A stretch of 64,000 nt of DNA from Hymenopus coronatus (GCA_030762935.1 CM060895.1:74507001-74571000), one strand, 5' to 3'. Counted from the first letter of the stretch, positions 44,707 to 56,069 are shown. Notes: generated from the letters alone by a model not told the origin. A program made the numbers and translations.

Positions 44707-45530
44707 ACTTTCTCTACACGTACTATGTAAATAGTGTATAGAGAAGGTATTGTAATTCATCCAAAAGTTCGATACCGAACTTTCACCGGAAATGCATGTT
44801 TTGGGTCCCCCTGAATCCAGACAAAACATTTCTGGAAAAAAGTTCCGTGTGTGTGTGTGTGTGTACAGCATAGCTCAAAAACGAAAAGGCCTTTAAATAT
44901 CAAACTTGGTATTTAAGTTTGGTGTCTTCCAAAGATGCAACACGAAGAGTTTAAAGAAAATCTCCCCCAACTCCAACTACCCTTTGCATGGACATTTTTT
45001 CGAAAGTTTAGTTTTTTTCAAAATTGATTCTAACGATTTAATTAAAATAACATGTATTAAAGATATTTCTATGTCAAATAAAATTTAAATTTCGAATTTA
45101 ATGGAAATAGCCTCTGAAGATTACTTTATTCTGGATGAATTTTGCGGAACATCACAGAACTAGTAAACCTTGAGATGGACCAAAACTAACTTCACAATAA
45201 ATGCAGGTCCCGTTAAAACACACAACTTATCTTGTAAACATTTTTCCTGGAGTTGACCGTTTTTAAGATATCTCTTGTTATTGGTTTGTTTTAATATACT
45301 TCAAACTTTTCACATACGTGAATTTGAAAACAGCTGGCAACGAGCTTCTAAAACATTTGACTATCGTTTTAGCTAGTGTATTCTGTGATTTCTTCTACTT
45401 GCAAGAAAACATTTCTACTAATGTTTATCTCCATTAATATGAAGTAGATAGAAGGATAAGCTTTTTAACAATAATTTGTTTTACAGAGATGTAGAGAAAA
45501 TTATGTAGTTGGAACACAGATTTTTACAAT
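44707..45530 (+). repeat. R1 copy, full length, reference copy
   Basis: It is the clearest complete unit, about 0.82 kb. ACTTTCTCTACACGTACTAT and TAGTGTATAGAGAAGG form the head hairpin. The middle has TTCGATACCGAACTTTCACC, a GT run, CTCAAAAACGAAAAGGCC, and the 13-bp palindrome-like ACTTGGTATTTAAGT. The 3' part has AACATTTGACTATCGTTTTA and ends in TAGAGAAAATTATGTAGTTG and ACACAGATTTTT. Confidence 0.9.
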
Positions 45531-45534
45531 TGTC

Positions 45535-46160
45535 TTCTATTCCATCTGAACAACTGGATAGCAGATGCAGCCAAGAGCAGGGAGAAATATTTCATACACA
45601 CTGTACTGTAATTAGTTTTCTTAAAACAGTTTTGTTTTGGAAATAGCAACTAAGTATTCCAAGAAGCAATGCGTGGATTCATTCTACTCTGTTTTGAACG
45701 CTGCTAAAATTAGTTACCATTCAAATCGTCACGTATTCATCACCTTCAAACACACTTTTGCAACTAATCCTTGCTGAAGGCACATGAAAGGGAAGTTACT
45801 GCGACGCGGCTATTCATTTATGAAGTGAATATAATATGCGTTGCTATGCAGAGTCACGAAAAGCATTTGATTCGCTGTGAGCACGTGAGAAAATTTAGCC
45901 ATGGGCGCAGTGGGCCTTAAGCGAATATGCATGTCCCTATTTGTTTATAGGTAGAAGGCTTATAGAGAAGAGGTTATGTCATGTTTCTTTGAAATGAATG
46001 TGTCACTTCCTCCCTTATTGTCTTTTAATGAAAAGCTTTCGTGACCAAACTTTCAGAACGTTTTGTTTAGGTTCGGAGGTGTAAACCGCAAAACTCCATT
46101 TTGCTGGTGAATCCAGCACGATTTTGTTTTAGAATTTCGTCACGGGCTTTAATAGCTTTA
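45535..46160. other. Unassigned sequence
   Basis: No frame, SINE or R1 block is supported. Confidence 0.3.
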
Positions 46161-46164
46161 GTGG

Positions 46165-46250
46165 TTTTACTTTCTGTACTTCGCACAATAATACATAAGA
46201 GTATTGCATTCCACCCAAAGATTCCTTACCGATATTTCACTGGATTTCCC
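46165..46250 (+). repeat. R1 head fragment
   Basis: TTTTACTTTCTGTACTTCGC then TATTGCATTCCACCCAAAGA and a degraded CCGATATTTCACTGG. Confidence 0.65.
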
Positions 46251-46446
46251 ATAGCATTTACGTTTTATGGTCTTGTGTATCAAAAATCAAAACAAAACGA
46301 ATTTTTTTTCCTACTTCGTACATATCATAGCGAACAGAAGATATTTCAATCAACCCCAAAAATCTATACAGAGATTTCGCCACAAATATGCACTTTTAGG
46401 ATCCCTATTTAAATTTTTTTTTAATTTCTCTTTTTTATATATAGGT

Positions 46447-46818
46447 AGAGAAGGTAGTGCACTGCAATCAAAATTTTGATACCAAGATTTCACCGGAATT
46501 ACACGTTTTAGGATCCCATGTATCCAAAAAAAATAATTTTTTTTAGGAAAAAGATCCTTGTGTGTGAATACGATAACCAAACACCAAACTTGGTATTTAA
46601 GTTTAGTATCTTCCAAGGATACGACACCAAGATTTTCAGGAAACTCCCTCCGCCCCAAACTACACGCACGCACGCATCCTATTCTAAAAACGCGTTTTTG
46701 GGTTCTCGGGGTCTCAAAACCTTGCTTTTCGGTGAAATCTTGGTATCGAATTTTTGGGTAGAATACAAAATGTTGTCTACCTACTGTGTACATTGTATAT
46801 ACGTGCTAGAGAAAGCAA
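46447..46818. repeat. R1 inverted pair (two heads, tail to tail)
   Basis: A truncated plus-orientation head (46447-46665, from GTAGAGAAGGTAGTGCAC to CCGCCCCAAACTAC) is followed directly by a minus-orientation head (46666-46815, ending GTGCTAGAGAAAGC). Both outer ends are R1 heads, forming a foldback unit of about 370 bp. Confidence 0.75.
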
Positions 46819-46887
46819 AAAAATCTTGCAGATAGGTAACAGATCAATATATTAGAATTTCACTTTAACCAAAAACAGTACAATTGT

Positions 46888-47118
46888 TAATATGCCCGCC
46901 AAGGTAATGTAGTGGTAGCATGTCTGACTCACATTTTCAACAGGTCGCGAGTTCGAATCTCCCTTAGGGTGAGTTACCCGGATAAGGTTTCTTTCGGAGT
47001 TTTCTCTTATCCTGAAGACGAATGTAGAGTAACTTGAAGCTCTATGTACCACGAGACCATTTGATTATGATTTTACCAATGCCATTCATCGTCCGATATG
47101 ACTAACCAGGTTGAAGGA
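46888..47118 (+). repeat. tRNA-derived SINE, family D, best copy
   Basis: Head AAGGTAATGTAGTGGTAGCA, B box GCGAGTTCGAATCTCC, then GTTACCCGGATAAGG and the tail CATTCATCGTCCGATATGAC. The head comes first and the tail second, the canonical order. Confidence 0.85.
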
Positions 47119-47119
47119 C

Positions 47120-47926
47120 CTTACACTAAAAAATCTAATGTTATATTCGCACGACTTTCTCTAAGTGGTCTACAAACTTCTTACAAAAAAGTTTTCTTAT
47201 TTCTAAATAATGCTAATCGAGATAAATATTAGCAGAATGTTCTTATTACTTAGTTCCTTTTAAGAAGAAGGAAACTAAAGGAATGCGCTATGCTAAAGTG
47301 ATAGTCAAATGTTTTTAAAGCTCTCGTTATGCGACTGTCATTGAAAATCGCTCCTGTTCTTGACCAGGAGTAGAACAAAAGAAAAACGGACACTTCAAGG
47401 AAGTAACAAGGAATATCTCGAAAAATGCTAACTCCACGAAAAAAAAAGTATATTACCTACATAAATTGTGTATTTTAACGAGATCTACATTTTTTTGTGT
47501 AGTAATTTTTTGTGTATCTCTTACGGTTTACTATTTATGCAAAATCCTGCAATATTCATCCAGAATAAACGGGTTTTTAGCAGCTATTCCCAGAAAATCA
47601 GATATACATTTTATTTGTGTTGGAAATAACTTTATGTGGTATTTTAATCAAAATCATTGGAACCGTTTTTAAGAAAAACATTTTCGGAAAATTTTCCATG
47701 TAAAAGGTAATTAGCGGTGGGGGGATTTCATTGAAAATCTTGCTGTCACATCTTGGAAGATACCAAACTTAAATACCGTACACGGATCTTTTTTTGAAAA
47801 TGCTGTTTTTGGGTATTCAGGGGACCTTAATGTATTTCCTGTGAAATCTCGGTATCGAATTTTTGGGTGAAATACAATACCTTCTCTATCCACTATCTAC
47901 ATTGTACATATGGGGCTAGAGAAAGT
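47120..47926 (-). repeat. R1 copy, near full length
   Basis: Starts with ATATTCGCACGACTTTCTCT and ends with GGGCTAGAGAAAGT at 47926. All landmarks are present in minus order, including GTTGGAAATAACTTTATG and CTTGCTGTCACATCTTGGAA. Confidence 0.88.
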
Positions 47927-48144
47927 AAAAACAGTAGCGCATCTTGTTTAATCCCGAATTAACTCCCTGAGAGTCAAATGTGAGATGATATGAGTGTATT
48001 CATTTGGAAGCAAAGTAAAGACGTTTAGCAAAATTGGATCCCAATGTTAGTGAAAGAGGACAATTTGAAAGTTTGCTGTCGTACGACTTGATCTCTTTGC
48101 CATTATGTGGAAAGAAACTGATGTAATAACAATAAAAGCTTTAG

Positions 48145-48655
48145 CTTATTTTCTTGAGCCTTCAAGGTTAGATGATCTTCAAATTCTAATTATACATTAT
48201 TAGGATTATGTGCGGCAGCATAAACAATTTGTTATGAAGTAAGATTACCGCCTTAAAACTGCCCTTCACTTTCTTATTTAGAAGTTATTCATTACTTGAT
48301 TCTGTTTATTTCACATGGTAATTTGATTTTTGTTTTTATGCTTACCTTTATCGTCTTGGTGAAACAAATCGTAGACCATTTTATTTTGCTGAAGGGAAAT
48401 CTGAATTAGTTTCAGGTTTTAATGTTGAATATGCAAAAGGTGGTTTTCCTTGGTTCTGACTTAAATTTATTTATATTTTATTTAAAATTGATTTTATTTC
48501 ATTTTTATATATTTGAATACGTAGGACATTACCCCAATATTGGTATGATAATCTGATATATTTAGCATGGAAGAGATTTTTACCTTTATCTTTAAATTGT
48601 TTTTTTTATTTAGGTTTAAAAATCTTCTTTTACAGATTTAGTTAATAAAACGAAA
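48145..48655 (+). pseudogene. nad1: Nuclear copy of mitochondrial nad1, 3' part
   Basis: NADH dehydrogenase subunit 1 is a membrane subunit of respiratory complex I. Translated with the invertebrate mitochondrial code, the plus strand gives WSSNSNYTLLGLCAAA at 48173, then TICYEV at about 48224. After a frame change near 48330 it gives [31 protein letters not shown] at about 48355-48446. These are the most conserved blocks of the protein ('[24 protein letters not shown]'). After a diverged hydrophobic stretch comes RRTLPQYWYDNLIYLAWKRF, then LPLSLN near 48600, the C-terminal signature. Frameshifts, stops and substitutions at invariant sites show it is a nuclear relic. Confidence 0.88.
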
Positions 48656-48659
48656 AAGT

Positions 48660-48745
48660 TGTTAAGGAATTTCAAAGTTTTCAGTTTGATTTCAAGACAT
48701 AAACTTATCCAGTACGTTTATTGTTGATAAAGGATATTGTTTAAA
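48660..48745 (-). pseudogene. trnS2: Probable mitochondrial trnS2 (UGA) relic
   Basis: It sits exactly where trnS2 lies between cob and nad1 in arthropod mitochondria. The minus strand has GTTTATGTCTTGAAATC, resembling the anticodon arm with TGA in the loop. The stem no longer pairs well, so the call depends mainly on position. Confidence 0.45.
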
Positions 48746-48763
48746 ATTTTAATAATTAAAGTT

Positions 48764-48960
48764 TATTAAATGAAATAAAGAAAATATGGGATTGTTAAAA
48801 TTTGGGCTGTTAAGGTATAAGGATACTCAACTGACCAGGCTCCAATTCAAGCTAATAAAATAACAATTACAACTATGAAGTATTGTGATTTAATAGTTTA
48901 ATGGCAGCACTTAACCGACTAAATGAATTTAAAACTGTTGCATTAATTTTGACTTACTTC
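48764..48960 (-). pseudogene. cob: Nuclear copy of mitochondrial cob, C-terminal end
   Basis: The minus strand at about 48900-48764 reads QYFIVVIVILLAWIGAWSVE, then YPYTLTAQILTIPYFLYFI and a stop. Cytochrome b ends with a 'x-W-I-G-[GA]-x-P-V-E-x-P-[YF]' block, then 'G-Q-x-L-[ST]-x-x-Y-F', so the match is specific. Upstream towards 48960 the frame is lost. It points towards nad1, 3' end to 3' end, as in ancestral arthropod mitochondrial DNA. Confidence 0.8.
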
Positions 48961-49390
48961 TTTGTTATTAAGAACTTTAACATTTAATCAATGGTGGTAA
49001 CAATAACAAATAAGATGTAACAGCACTCTGACAGTTGAAAGTGAATCTTGCCACGTTTTATGTGAAAAGTCCCTTAAATGCCTTTGGCTGGCGATATCAA
49101 ATGCTGAAAGTGATAGATAACTTAGTTGTGAAAGACAGAAGGAAAACTATGAAAAAAAAAAAAAGTTACAAATTGTGCTTTACAATGTTTTGATATTTGC
49201 TGCGAATATTTTATTTTATTCATGAAATTGATTTTAAACAAAACATTTAGAATTTGGAAATAAGGGATTTTAACGTTGTTACGATGTCATTCATTATATA
49301 TTCTGGTCAAAAAGGAGCACAAAATTGATGCGATTTCATGAAAAGTATTTAGCACAAAGCAACCGACTAAAACTATAAGTGTGAATTTTT
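48961..49390. other. Unassigned sequence beyond the mitochondrial insertion
   Basis: Part of this may still be mitochondrial cob sequence too decayed to read; I could not follow the frame beyond about 48960. Confidence 0.3.
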
Positions 49391-50095
49391 ACTCTCTCAA
49401 CACACATAATGGGTAGAGCAGGGATTGTATTCCACTTACAAATTTCATATAAATATTTCACCGGAAATATATGTTTAGAGGTACCCTGAGTCCAAAAAGC
49501 AGCTTTAGCGTGCGTGACTAAGAAACCAAAAGTCGTTAAACACCAAACTAATATTTAATTTCACTTCCAAGAAGTGACACGAAGATTTTCAAGAAAAACC
49601 CACTACCCCAAACTATCACAAAGGAACATTTTCGAACATTTTGATTTTTTCAAAAAAGACTCTACCGGTTTTGATTAAAATGCCTTATATTGAGGATATT
49701 TATATTAAAATGAAATGTATAACCTGAAATTTCTGGGAGTAACTTCTGAAATCCGTTTCATTATGAATAACTTTTGCATAATCGTTAACTGTAAGAGAGA
49801 TAATGAGCTAGCATTGCATTTCAATGTAAATTAAACTTTTCTTAAACGGGAAGTAATCTTTCATTTCATCCCTCTTTGTTTTACTCCTAGCATTGCAGAG
49901 AGATCCGAAATTCAGTTTTCACATAACGGTAAGCTTTTAAAGAATTTGATGATCACTATATTACCTTTCTTCCCTTCGAAGTAAGTAATGTGACAATTTT
50001 GATAATTCTATCTTGATTAGAGAGATGTAGATAAAATAAACTTTTGTAAGAATAATTTGTTTGCAGAACAGCAAATTATAATGTGTTATACTATC
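49391..50095 (+). repeat. R1 copy
   Basis: Head TTTTTACTCTCTCAACACAC and GGGTAGAGCAGGGATTGTAT. Middle CACTTCCAAGAAGTGACACG. The tail switches at about 49805 from body text to AAACGGGAAGTAATC-type text and ends near the TTGTTTGCAGAACAGC block. Confidence 0.75.
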
Positions 50096-50249
50096 TAAAT
50101 ATATCTTAAACAGCGTTGGTGAGAGAGTGCACCCAATATAAACCAAATTATACCTTAATTTTAAAATGCTTCCAGTTTACTTTTTTCGTGGGAAATTAGT
50201 CTTACGCCTTGATTTGTTTCCAGTTCTGACGTGTCGCTTATCTCGGTTT

Positions 50250-50333
50250 TATTATTATAATTATTATTGTTATTGTTATTATTATTGTTATTGTTATTGT
50301 TATTATTATTGTTATTCTTATTGTTGTTGTTGT
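50250..50333. repeat. Interrupted ATT/GTT trinucleotide repeat
   Basis: TTATTATTG and TTGTTATTG units mixed over about 84 bp, ending in a pure TTG run. Confidence 0.9.
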
Positions 50334-50334
50334 T

Positions 50335-50790
50335 CCTATATATAAATTGTTTGTATAAGATGAAGGTATGCTGAATTCGTCATTGTAGTCCATAATTGCT
50401 CAGCTAGTAGTTTGTTTCCTGAAACGGAGACTTTGGGTTGCAATTATCATTTTAATTAAAGTTTATGACATGTTTCTGCCCACAGAAGAACGAAGATTGC
50501 GCTGTCACATAATATGAGCCCCTCTTAACACATCTCTGGAAATGTAGGACGATGGTTGACTCTGTTCAGACGAGCAAGTCTAAGAACCAACATTTCGGGA
50601 GTTCTCAGGTTATTTTGTAGATCAGTGATTCGATTACGAGCATATACCATTTGAGTTTAAGTAAAATGCCACGATTATCAGCTACTTATGATGTTCAAAA
50701 GATAAGCATGTTTAGAAACGGTTTAGAAGCAAAGCAGCGGGGTTGTACATATTACATTCAAAAAGTCCTAGGCATGTATAAATAACACAG
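50335..50790. other. Unassigned sequence
   Basis: No gene or repeat recognised. Confidence 0.3.
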
Positions 50791-50794
50791 AAAA

Positions 50795-51605
50795 ATCTGA
50801 AGTGTTCCATTCACATGACTTCTCTATATATCTGCAACAAATTATTGTTCAAAAGCTTATTCTTCTATTTACTTCATTCTAAACGAGAAAACATTAGTGG
50901 AAAGTCGTATTACTTGCTTCCTTGTAAGTAGAAACGAAATAAGGGAGTACCATATGTTAAAATGATAGTCAAAAGCTGGTTTCTATGTGACTGAAGTTCC
51001 TTTGTTTGTATGGACTGGGGTTGACAAATTCCTGTATGAGAAAAGTATAAGTTTTTCTAAGCTGAAGCCATAAACAAGGAATATCTCAAAATCGATCAAC
51101 TTCACGAAAAATATGTATATAACATAAATTGTATGTTTTAATGTGCTCTATATTTCTGTCCATCTCTTACGGTTTAGCAGTTATGCAAAATTCCGTAAAA
51201 TTCATCCAGAATAAACTAGTCTTATGAGGCTATTCCCAGAAAAGTTAAGATATTGAAGATATACAGGTTAATATCTTTAATATAAGATATCCTAATCAAA
51301 ATCGTTAGCCTTTTTTGCGAAAATCAAAATTTTCGGAAAAAAGTTCCATGTAAAGGGTGGGTGATTTTCTGGAATCTTCATGTCGCATCCTTGGAAGACA
51401 CCAAACTTAAATACTAAGTTTGGTGCATAACGGTCTTTTCGTTCTTGAGCTATGCTGTCCACACACAGACACATATACACACATGGACCTTTTTCCAGAA
51501 ATGTTCTTTTTTTATTTCTTGGATTCTGGGGGACCCAAAACATATATTTCCGGGGCAATCTCGGTTATCGAACTTTTGGGTGGAATATATACTTCTCTAT
51601 GTGCT
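50795..51605 (-). repeat. R1 copy, near full length
   Basis: Starts AAGTGTTCCATTCACATGAC, has AACAAGGAATATCTCAAAAT, GAGCTATGCTGTCCACACAC and ends near GGTGGAATATATACTTCTCT. The terminal CTAGAGAAAGT is lost. Confidence 0.85.
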
Positions 51606-51879
51606 ATGTACAGAAGGCACAAAAAGAAATCAGCACGGTCTTGTTCCGTACACCACATTCCTTACCGTTTGTAGGGTACTTTATCACGCCATGTTTTCAG
51701 TTTATTGGCTGATACTGTCTGTCACCTTGCAGGTGAATGTTGTATATAGAACCAATATAGCACCTATGCTGGGTTTGTCAACTCATTCACTAATAGGTAT
51801 AGCCGCCTCCCTCAACTGGAAGCGAGATTAGCTAACGTGTCTCCTTTCAAAATGGTGGAGACCGATTTTTGGCGATCTT

Positions 51880-52610
51880 TCGCATGGTTAACCGGGATTA
51901 TAGAGAAAATGCATGTTTCGAAATTTACACGAATATAAGCAGGTTCTCGAAATGTTTGTATAATTGTTTATGTGCGTCTGGTAGAATATTTTGCTTTTGG
52001 TATGTTGCCTGAAGTTATGGCGGGGATGGGGTTTCATCTGATGGAGAATAGAACTGTGAAGTAGGCAGTAATCAGTATTGTTCGTGAACCTCCAAACCCA
52101 AAATCCCACACTTAGGCGACCAATTCTTTTCTTGGCAACTACGGTTGTGGAATATAGCGAGTATTGACTGGTCGTCACAAATACATTCGCCCATCCTCAT
52201 CAGAGCAAAAAACCTTTTCATCAAAGAAAATCACTGGCTGGCAAAATCTGTCTGGTTTGACCAAGTATTCAAGCGCAAACCCCATTTGACTGTTGCAATG
52301 CTGTTCAAGTCTATTTTCTTTGCTGCCTTTCGATGATGGATGCCAGCTTTATGGAGGCGGTTTCTCATCGTAACTTCAGATCGTGGCGGATAAATGCTTT
52401 ATCTCTGCTTGCATTTATCTTAGCATCGACTTCCGCCGTTGTTTTTCTTGGCTTTCCCGATTTTGGACGCGCCTTTAATCCATCTTCACCGCGCTCCTGG
52501 AAACGTCTAATCCAATACTGCACAACAGATCTACTCATTTGTTTTACCGTGCGCCCTGCCTCCCATATGCCCACAATACGGCCGCGGGTCACCTCGCTTG
52601 TGTAAGACAT
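51880..52610 (-). pseudogene. Tc1-like transposase, decayed
   Basis: Tc1 enzymes bind the element ends through paired helix-turn-helix domains and cut DNA with a DDE triad. The start ATG is at 52610. MSYTSEVTRGRIVGIWEAGR opens the first HTH, which is shortened by a small deletion. VVQYWIRRFQERGEDGLKAR, then PKSGKPRKTTAEVDAKI, is the linker and second HTH start. After frameshifts, KAGIHHRKAAKKIDLN-like text appears (about 52345-52310). At 52234-52211 it reads VIFFDEKVF, with the first catalytic Asp, then a stop. KKRIGRLSVGFWVWRF follows at about 52135-52085, and later parts are unreadable. Many stops and no clear terminal repeats make it an old relic. Confidence 0.8.
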
Positions 52611-52774
52611 TGCTGTCTGTCACCAAGCACAATAGGAAAAGTATGGAATTACACGTTACTACAACAGGCAAGCTACAACCCCTCCTCCTTCCCCAATTAG
52701 AGTGACAGAGGGGCCAACAGATATCAGAAGACACGCCCTATAAAGCCTTTACAGACAATCAGAAAGTCGATGTC

Positions 52775-53121
52775 TATTACTATTTGTGCTCTGTGTACGT
52801 GAAAGTAAAAACTTAACACAAGGCAATTTACTCAACACTTTCTTTAAAATAGTTCCCTTGTGCAGTGGCACACTGGTCACCGCGTGCAGAGACTGAATAC
52901 ACTCTTGGACGTCATTTTCAGATACCTGTCGTAATGTCCTTGTCGCATGTACAGTAATTCCTTCAGCGTTCATAAATCTTGACTGAAAATGTATGTCACT
53001 GATACACCTGAGTTTCTGCATCGCTGCTTCACCATAAGCTTCTTCCAACATTCTCAATGTCTCAGAGAGATTTGTTTAACAAAACATAAATCTTTGTTTG
53101 AACGTTGCTCCGTTTCCGACA
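52775..53121 (-). pseudogene. Mariner transposase, N-terminus joined to C-terminus by internal deletion
   Basis: The minus strand starts MSETEQRSNKDLCFVKQISL at 53121. After a one-base shift, LRMLEEAYGEAAMQK follows (the Mos1-type HTH: 'x-L-x-x-A-Y-G-x-x-A-M'). It then goes quickly to QVSENDVQECIQSLHA, and in another frame to DQCATAQGNYFKESVE and a stop near 52828. That last block is the usual C-terminus ('R-W-x-x-C-[VI]-x-x-x-G-x-Y-F-E'). The whole catalytic domain is missing. It is a deletion derivative sitting next to the Tc1-like relic, between that relic and an R1 copy. Confidence 0.68.
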
Positions 53122-53164
53122 TTCTGAAATACGACAAACGGACATGCATACACAACAAAAAAAA

Positions 53165-53900
53165 ATCTGTTACACTAACATAACTTTCTCTAGCTGCTCT
53201 ACAAACAAACTTCTTACAAAAGAGTATTATTCTTTCTACGTCATGATAATCGAGATAAATATTAGCAGAATGTTTTTATTACTTAGTTCCTTATAAGTAG
53301 AAGGGATCTAAAAGAATTCGCTATGCTAAAGTGATAATTAAATGTTTTAAAAGCTGTCGTAATGCGATTGTTATTGCAAATAGTTACTTTGCTTAGCCAG
53401 AAGTGGAACAAAAGAAAAACGGACATTTCCTGTCTCAGAAAAGTATAAGCAATTTAAAATTGAAACCAATAACAAGGAATATCTTGGAAACGGTTACCTC
53501 CACAACAAAAACATAAGACATTGTGTGTTTTCACGAGATCTACATTTTTTTGTGTAGTAAATGTTTGTCTGTTACGGTTTAGCAGTTAAGCAAACTTCGG
53601 CAAACTCCATCCGGAATAAAGAGGTCTTCAGAAGCTATTCACAGAAAATTCGAAATAAACATTTTATGTATTATATAAATATCTGTTATATACGAGATTT
53701 TAATAAAAATCGTTAGAGCTATTTTTGAGAGTATTCAATTTTTCGAAAATAGTCCATGTAAAGGTTAATTTGGGCTGAGGGGTAGCTTTTTACCAAAATC
53801 TTCGTGTCGCATCCTTGAACTAATGCAGATGCAGGAGTAGGAGCTGCTCGTTATTGAATTTTTGGGTGGAGTGCAATAATTTCTCTATACACTAGTTGCT
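53165..53900 (-). repeat. R1 copy, near full length
   Basis: AACATAACTTTCTCTAGCTG at the tail end, AACAAGGAATATCTTGGAAA, GAATAAAGAGGTCTTCAGAA, CTTCGTGTCGCATCCTTGAA and TTGAATTTTTGGGTGGAGTG near the head, which is shortened. Confidence 0.85.
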
Positions 53901-54224
53901 AAGCAAAGACCCAATCATTATTAGCATGAAAATGGAAATGAAGTGTCATGGACGTTACCAATACCTAGAAATAAAATCAGACCTTGTGTACAACATATAT
54001 AAGCAATGGATATCTGAGCATGCACATATTACAAAGGTAAACAAATGCAGGGAGAGACGTGTGGTTTATTGATAGCGTGCAGTTCAGTGCACAAAGGAAC
54101 ACGGCAGACACACACGGAGTGCTATGAAAATCTCGCTCGACAGCACTCGGTGCGCTACAAAGCGTCCTCTGGAAGCTTTGCTGACTGATTCAGAGACAAA
54201 GGATGATTGACCAGGAATTGCAGC

Positions 54225-54420
54225 CCTTATGTTAACTACCAAGGTTATTCCGAGCGAGGTCGAGTCGTGATAATGTATGCGACTCGGATTCGGCAGGTCC
54301 GGGTTCGATCCCCGACATCCTCTCACTCTGAGGAGGTTTTACTGGGTCGCAAGGTTGAATGCTGGAGTAGTTAAAATACTTTATTTCTCTTCTTAGAGAT
54401 GGCCCAGTGACAGCGCTGCC
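54225..54420 (+). repeat. tRNA-derived SINE, family E
   Basis: Head GCGAGGTCGAGTCGTGATAA, B box GTCCGGGTTCGATCCCCG, then CACTCTGAGGAGGTTTTACT and GAGATGGCCCAGTGACAGCG. Both Pol III boxes are close to consensus. It is the only copy here. A minus-strand frame across it is incidental. Confidence 0.7.
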
Positions 54421-55465
54421 TCTAATAATATAATATACAATATAATTAAAATAAATAATATGTACATCATAGTATAATCCCCCAAAATAATAACAATACA
54501 ATATTACAAGTTTTAAACAGTCATAACACAATGTATATGTTTACTATCCCGACTATAAATCACTATTCTTTAGTCTCTCATTAAAACTATTTGCACTTTG
54601 AGGCAAAGTTCCCAGTAACTCTGCAGGTATTTTGTCCACCGAACTTTTCGTGCCTCCAATGCTGTTCGTTCATCACTTCAGTCCCGTTGATTTTTTTATT
54701 TTTTATCAGGATTGGAAGTTTCGGCATAGTTGCTTTGGTGCGACGTGGCAGGGGAAAAAGGATGCACTCTGGTACTCACGGTCTCTGCAACGTTCGGCTG
54801 ATGGTCGGGGAAACATGGACCGCTCCTAGTGGCGCTGCACCACCCTATGTGGTATCTGATTGCCGGGGAGTCCAAATTTGGAGGTGGTGGTGGCAGTAGT
54901 ATTAATTAAATGCGTCACACCGTCGCATGGGTCATAGCACCGGACGTGGTGTCGAAAAAATACTTGAACTGAAAGCTAACCCGCTTTTACATTCACAACA
55001 CTGAACACTTACATGTGTACTCAAATGCAACAATAAAAAATCAGTAATATCCTACACGCACACATCGCATAGGAATATTGTTATTGCTCTGTTGAGCTCC
55101 TGGCTCCGGGCGCCCTGTATCTCCTCTCGCCTCATTACTCCCTTCCTCCTGGATGGGCCCCCTTGTGGAACATATGTACGATAACCTCGGAGGTTTTCCC
55201 CGAGTCCCTCCTTCCTAACTACCCGTCCCCCCAAAACAAAGAAAAAGCGCTTATCTGGACTCCAGACTCTCGTAAGTGTAGAATCTCCACTGTGCACATA
55301 GAGGGTCTCTGTAAGTGCATCATACTTAATGACACACAACTCAACTTTGTATTTCTGTCGCAGATTTGTATCAAGTATTCTGCAATATCAAAACCCGTGT
55401 AACAAAAATAAATAGAAATCAACAGCACTTTTGTTTTCTATCCTTCACCGTACCAATAAGAGGAA
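54421..55465. other. Unassigned region with GC-rich patches
   Basis: 54720-54960 and 55080-55300 are clearly GC-richer than the rest. Reading frames exist on both strands (54591-54899 plus, 55052-55339 minus), but none shows a domain I can identify. They could be unknown SINE or LINE fragments. Confidence 0.3.
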
Positions 55466-55469
55466 GTAA

Positions 55470-55735
55470 TCTATTCGACCAAAAATTTGGTATCGGAAGT
55501 TTCACCGGAAATATAAATTTTGAAAGTCCTCTGAATAAAATCGAATATTTTTTTGAAAAATACTTGCCTAAATGTTCGAGAAATACCAAACGTTGCATGT
55601 ATTTTAAGTCAGTATCTTTCAAATATGCTCAAAGAATTTCAAGAATGTCAGTCAGCTTTAATAACTACCTTTTACTTAAGAGACATTTTAACAAAATTAA
55701 AATACAGAAACATGTTCTAACAATGTTATTTGATT
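55470..55735 (+). repeat. R1 fragment, strongly diverged
   Basis: TTTGGTATCGGAAGTTTCAC and CGGAAATATAAATTTTGAAA match the R1 head interior. Later ATACCAAACGTTGCATGTAT and AGTATCTTTCAAATATGC keep the order. The flanking hairpin is lost. Confidence 0.6.
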
Positions 55736-55739
55736 AAAC

Positions 55740-56065
55740 ATAAATAGGGTATTTAGATAAAATAAAACGCATATCGAATTTTTGGAATTTGCATGTGCAG
55801 TATTTTTTATTTGAAAGCAATTTTGTATAATTTCATGTAATGCGTAGACATCAGCATTTCCGAGAAACTCGTTATTATTGAATTGCATTTTAAATACTTA
55901 TTTTATTTTTTTAAGTATTTCCGAAATTCAGTTATTTGTTCGAGATATTTGAAAGAACAATAGAATTTGAAGGTGGTGCATCAGTGAAATTTGGGAAATC
56001 CACAATATGTAAGATATGTTATTGAAATTGATTTCAAAATCGGCTCCTCGTATTTTTAGGACTGA
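55740..56065. other. Unassigned AT-rich sequence
   Basis: No feature recognised. Confidence 0.3.
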
Positions 56066-56069
56066 CATC

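Noticed and set aside
46350..46835. Coding frames of 105-147 codons on both strands
   Set aside because: They lie entirely in the R1 inverted pair; similar frames at other R1 copies are not conserved.
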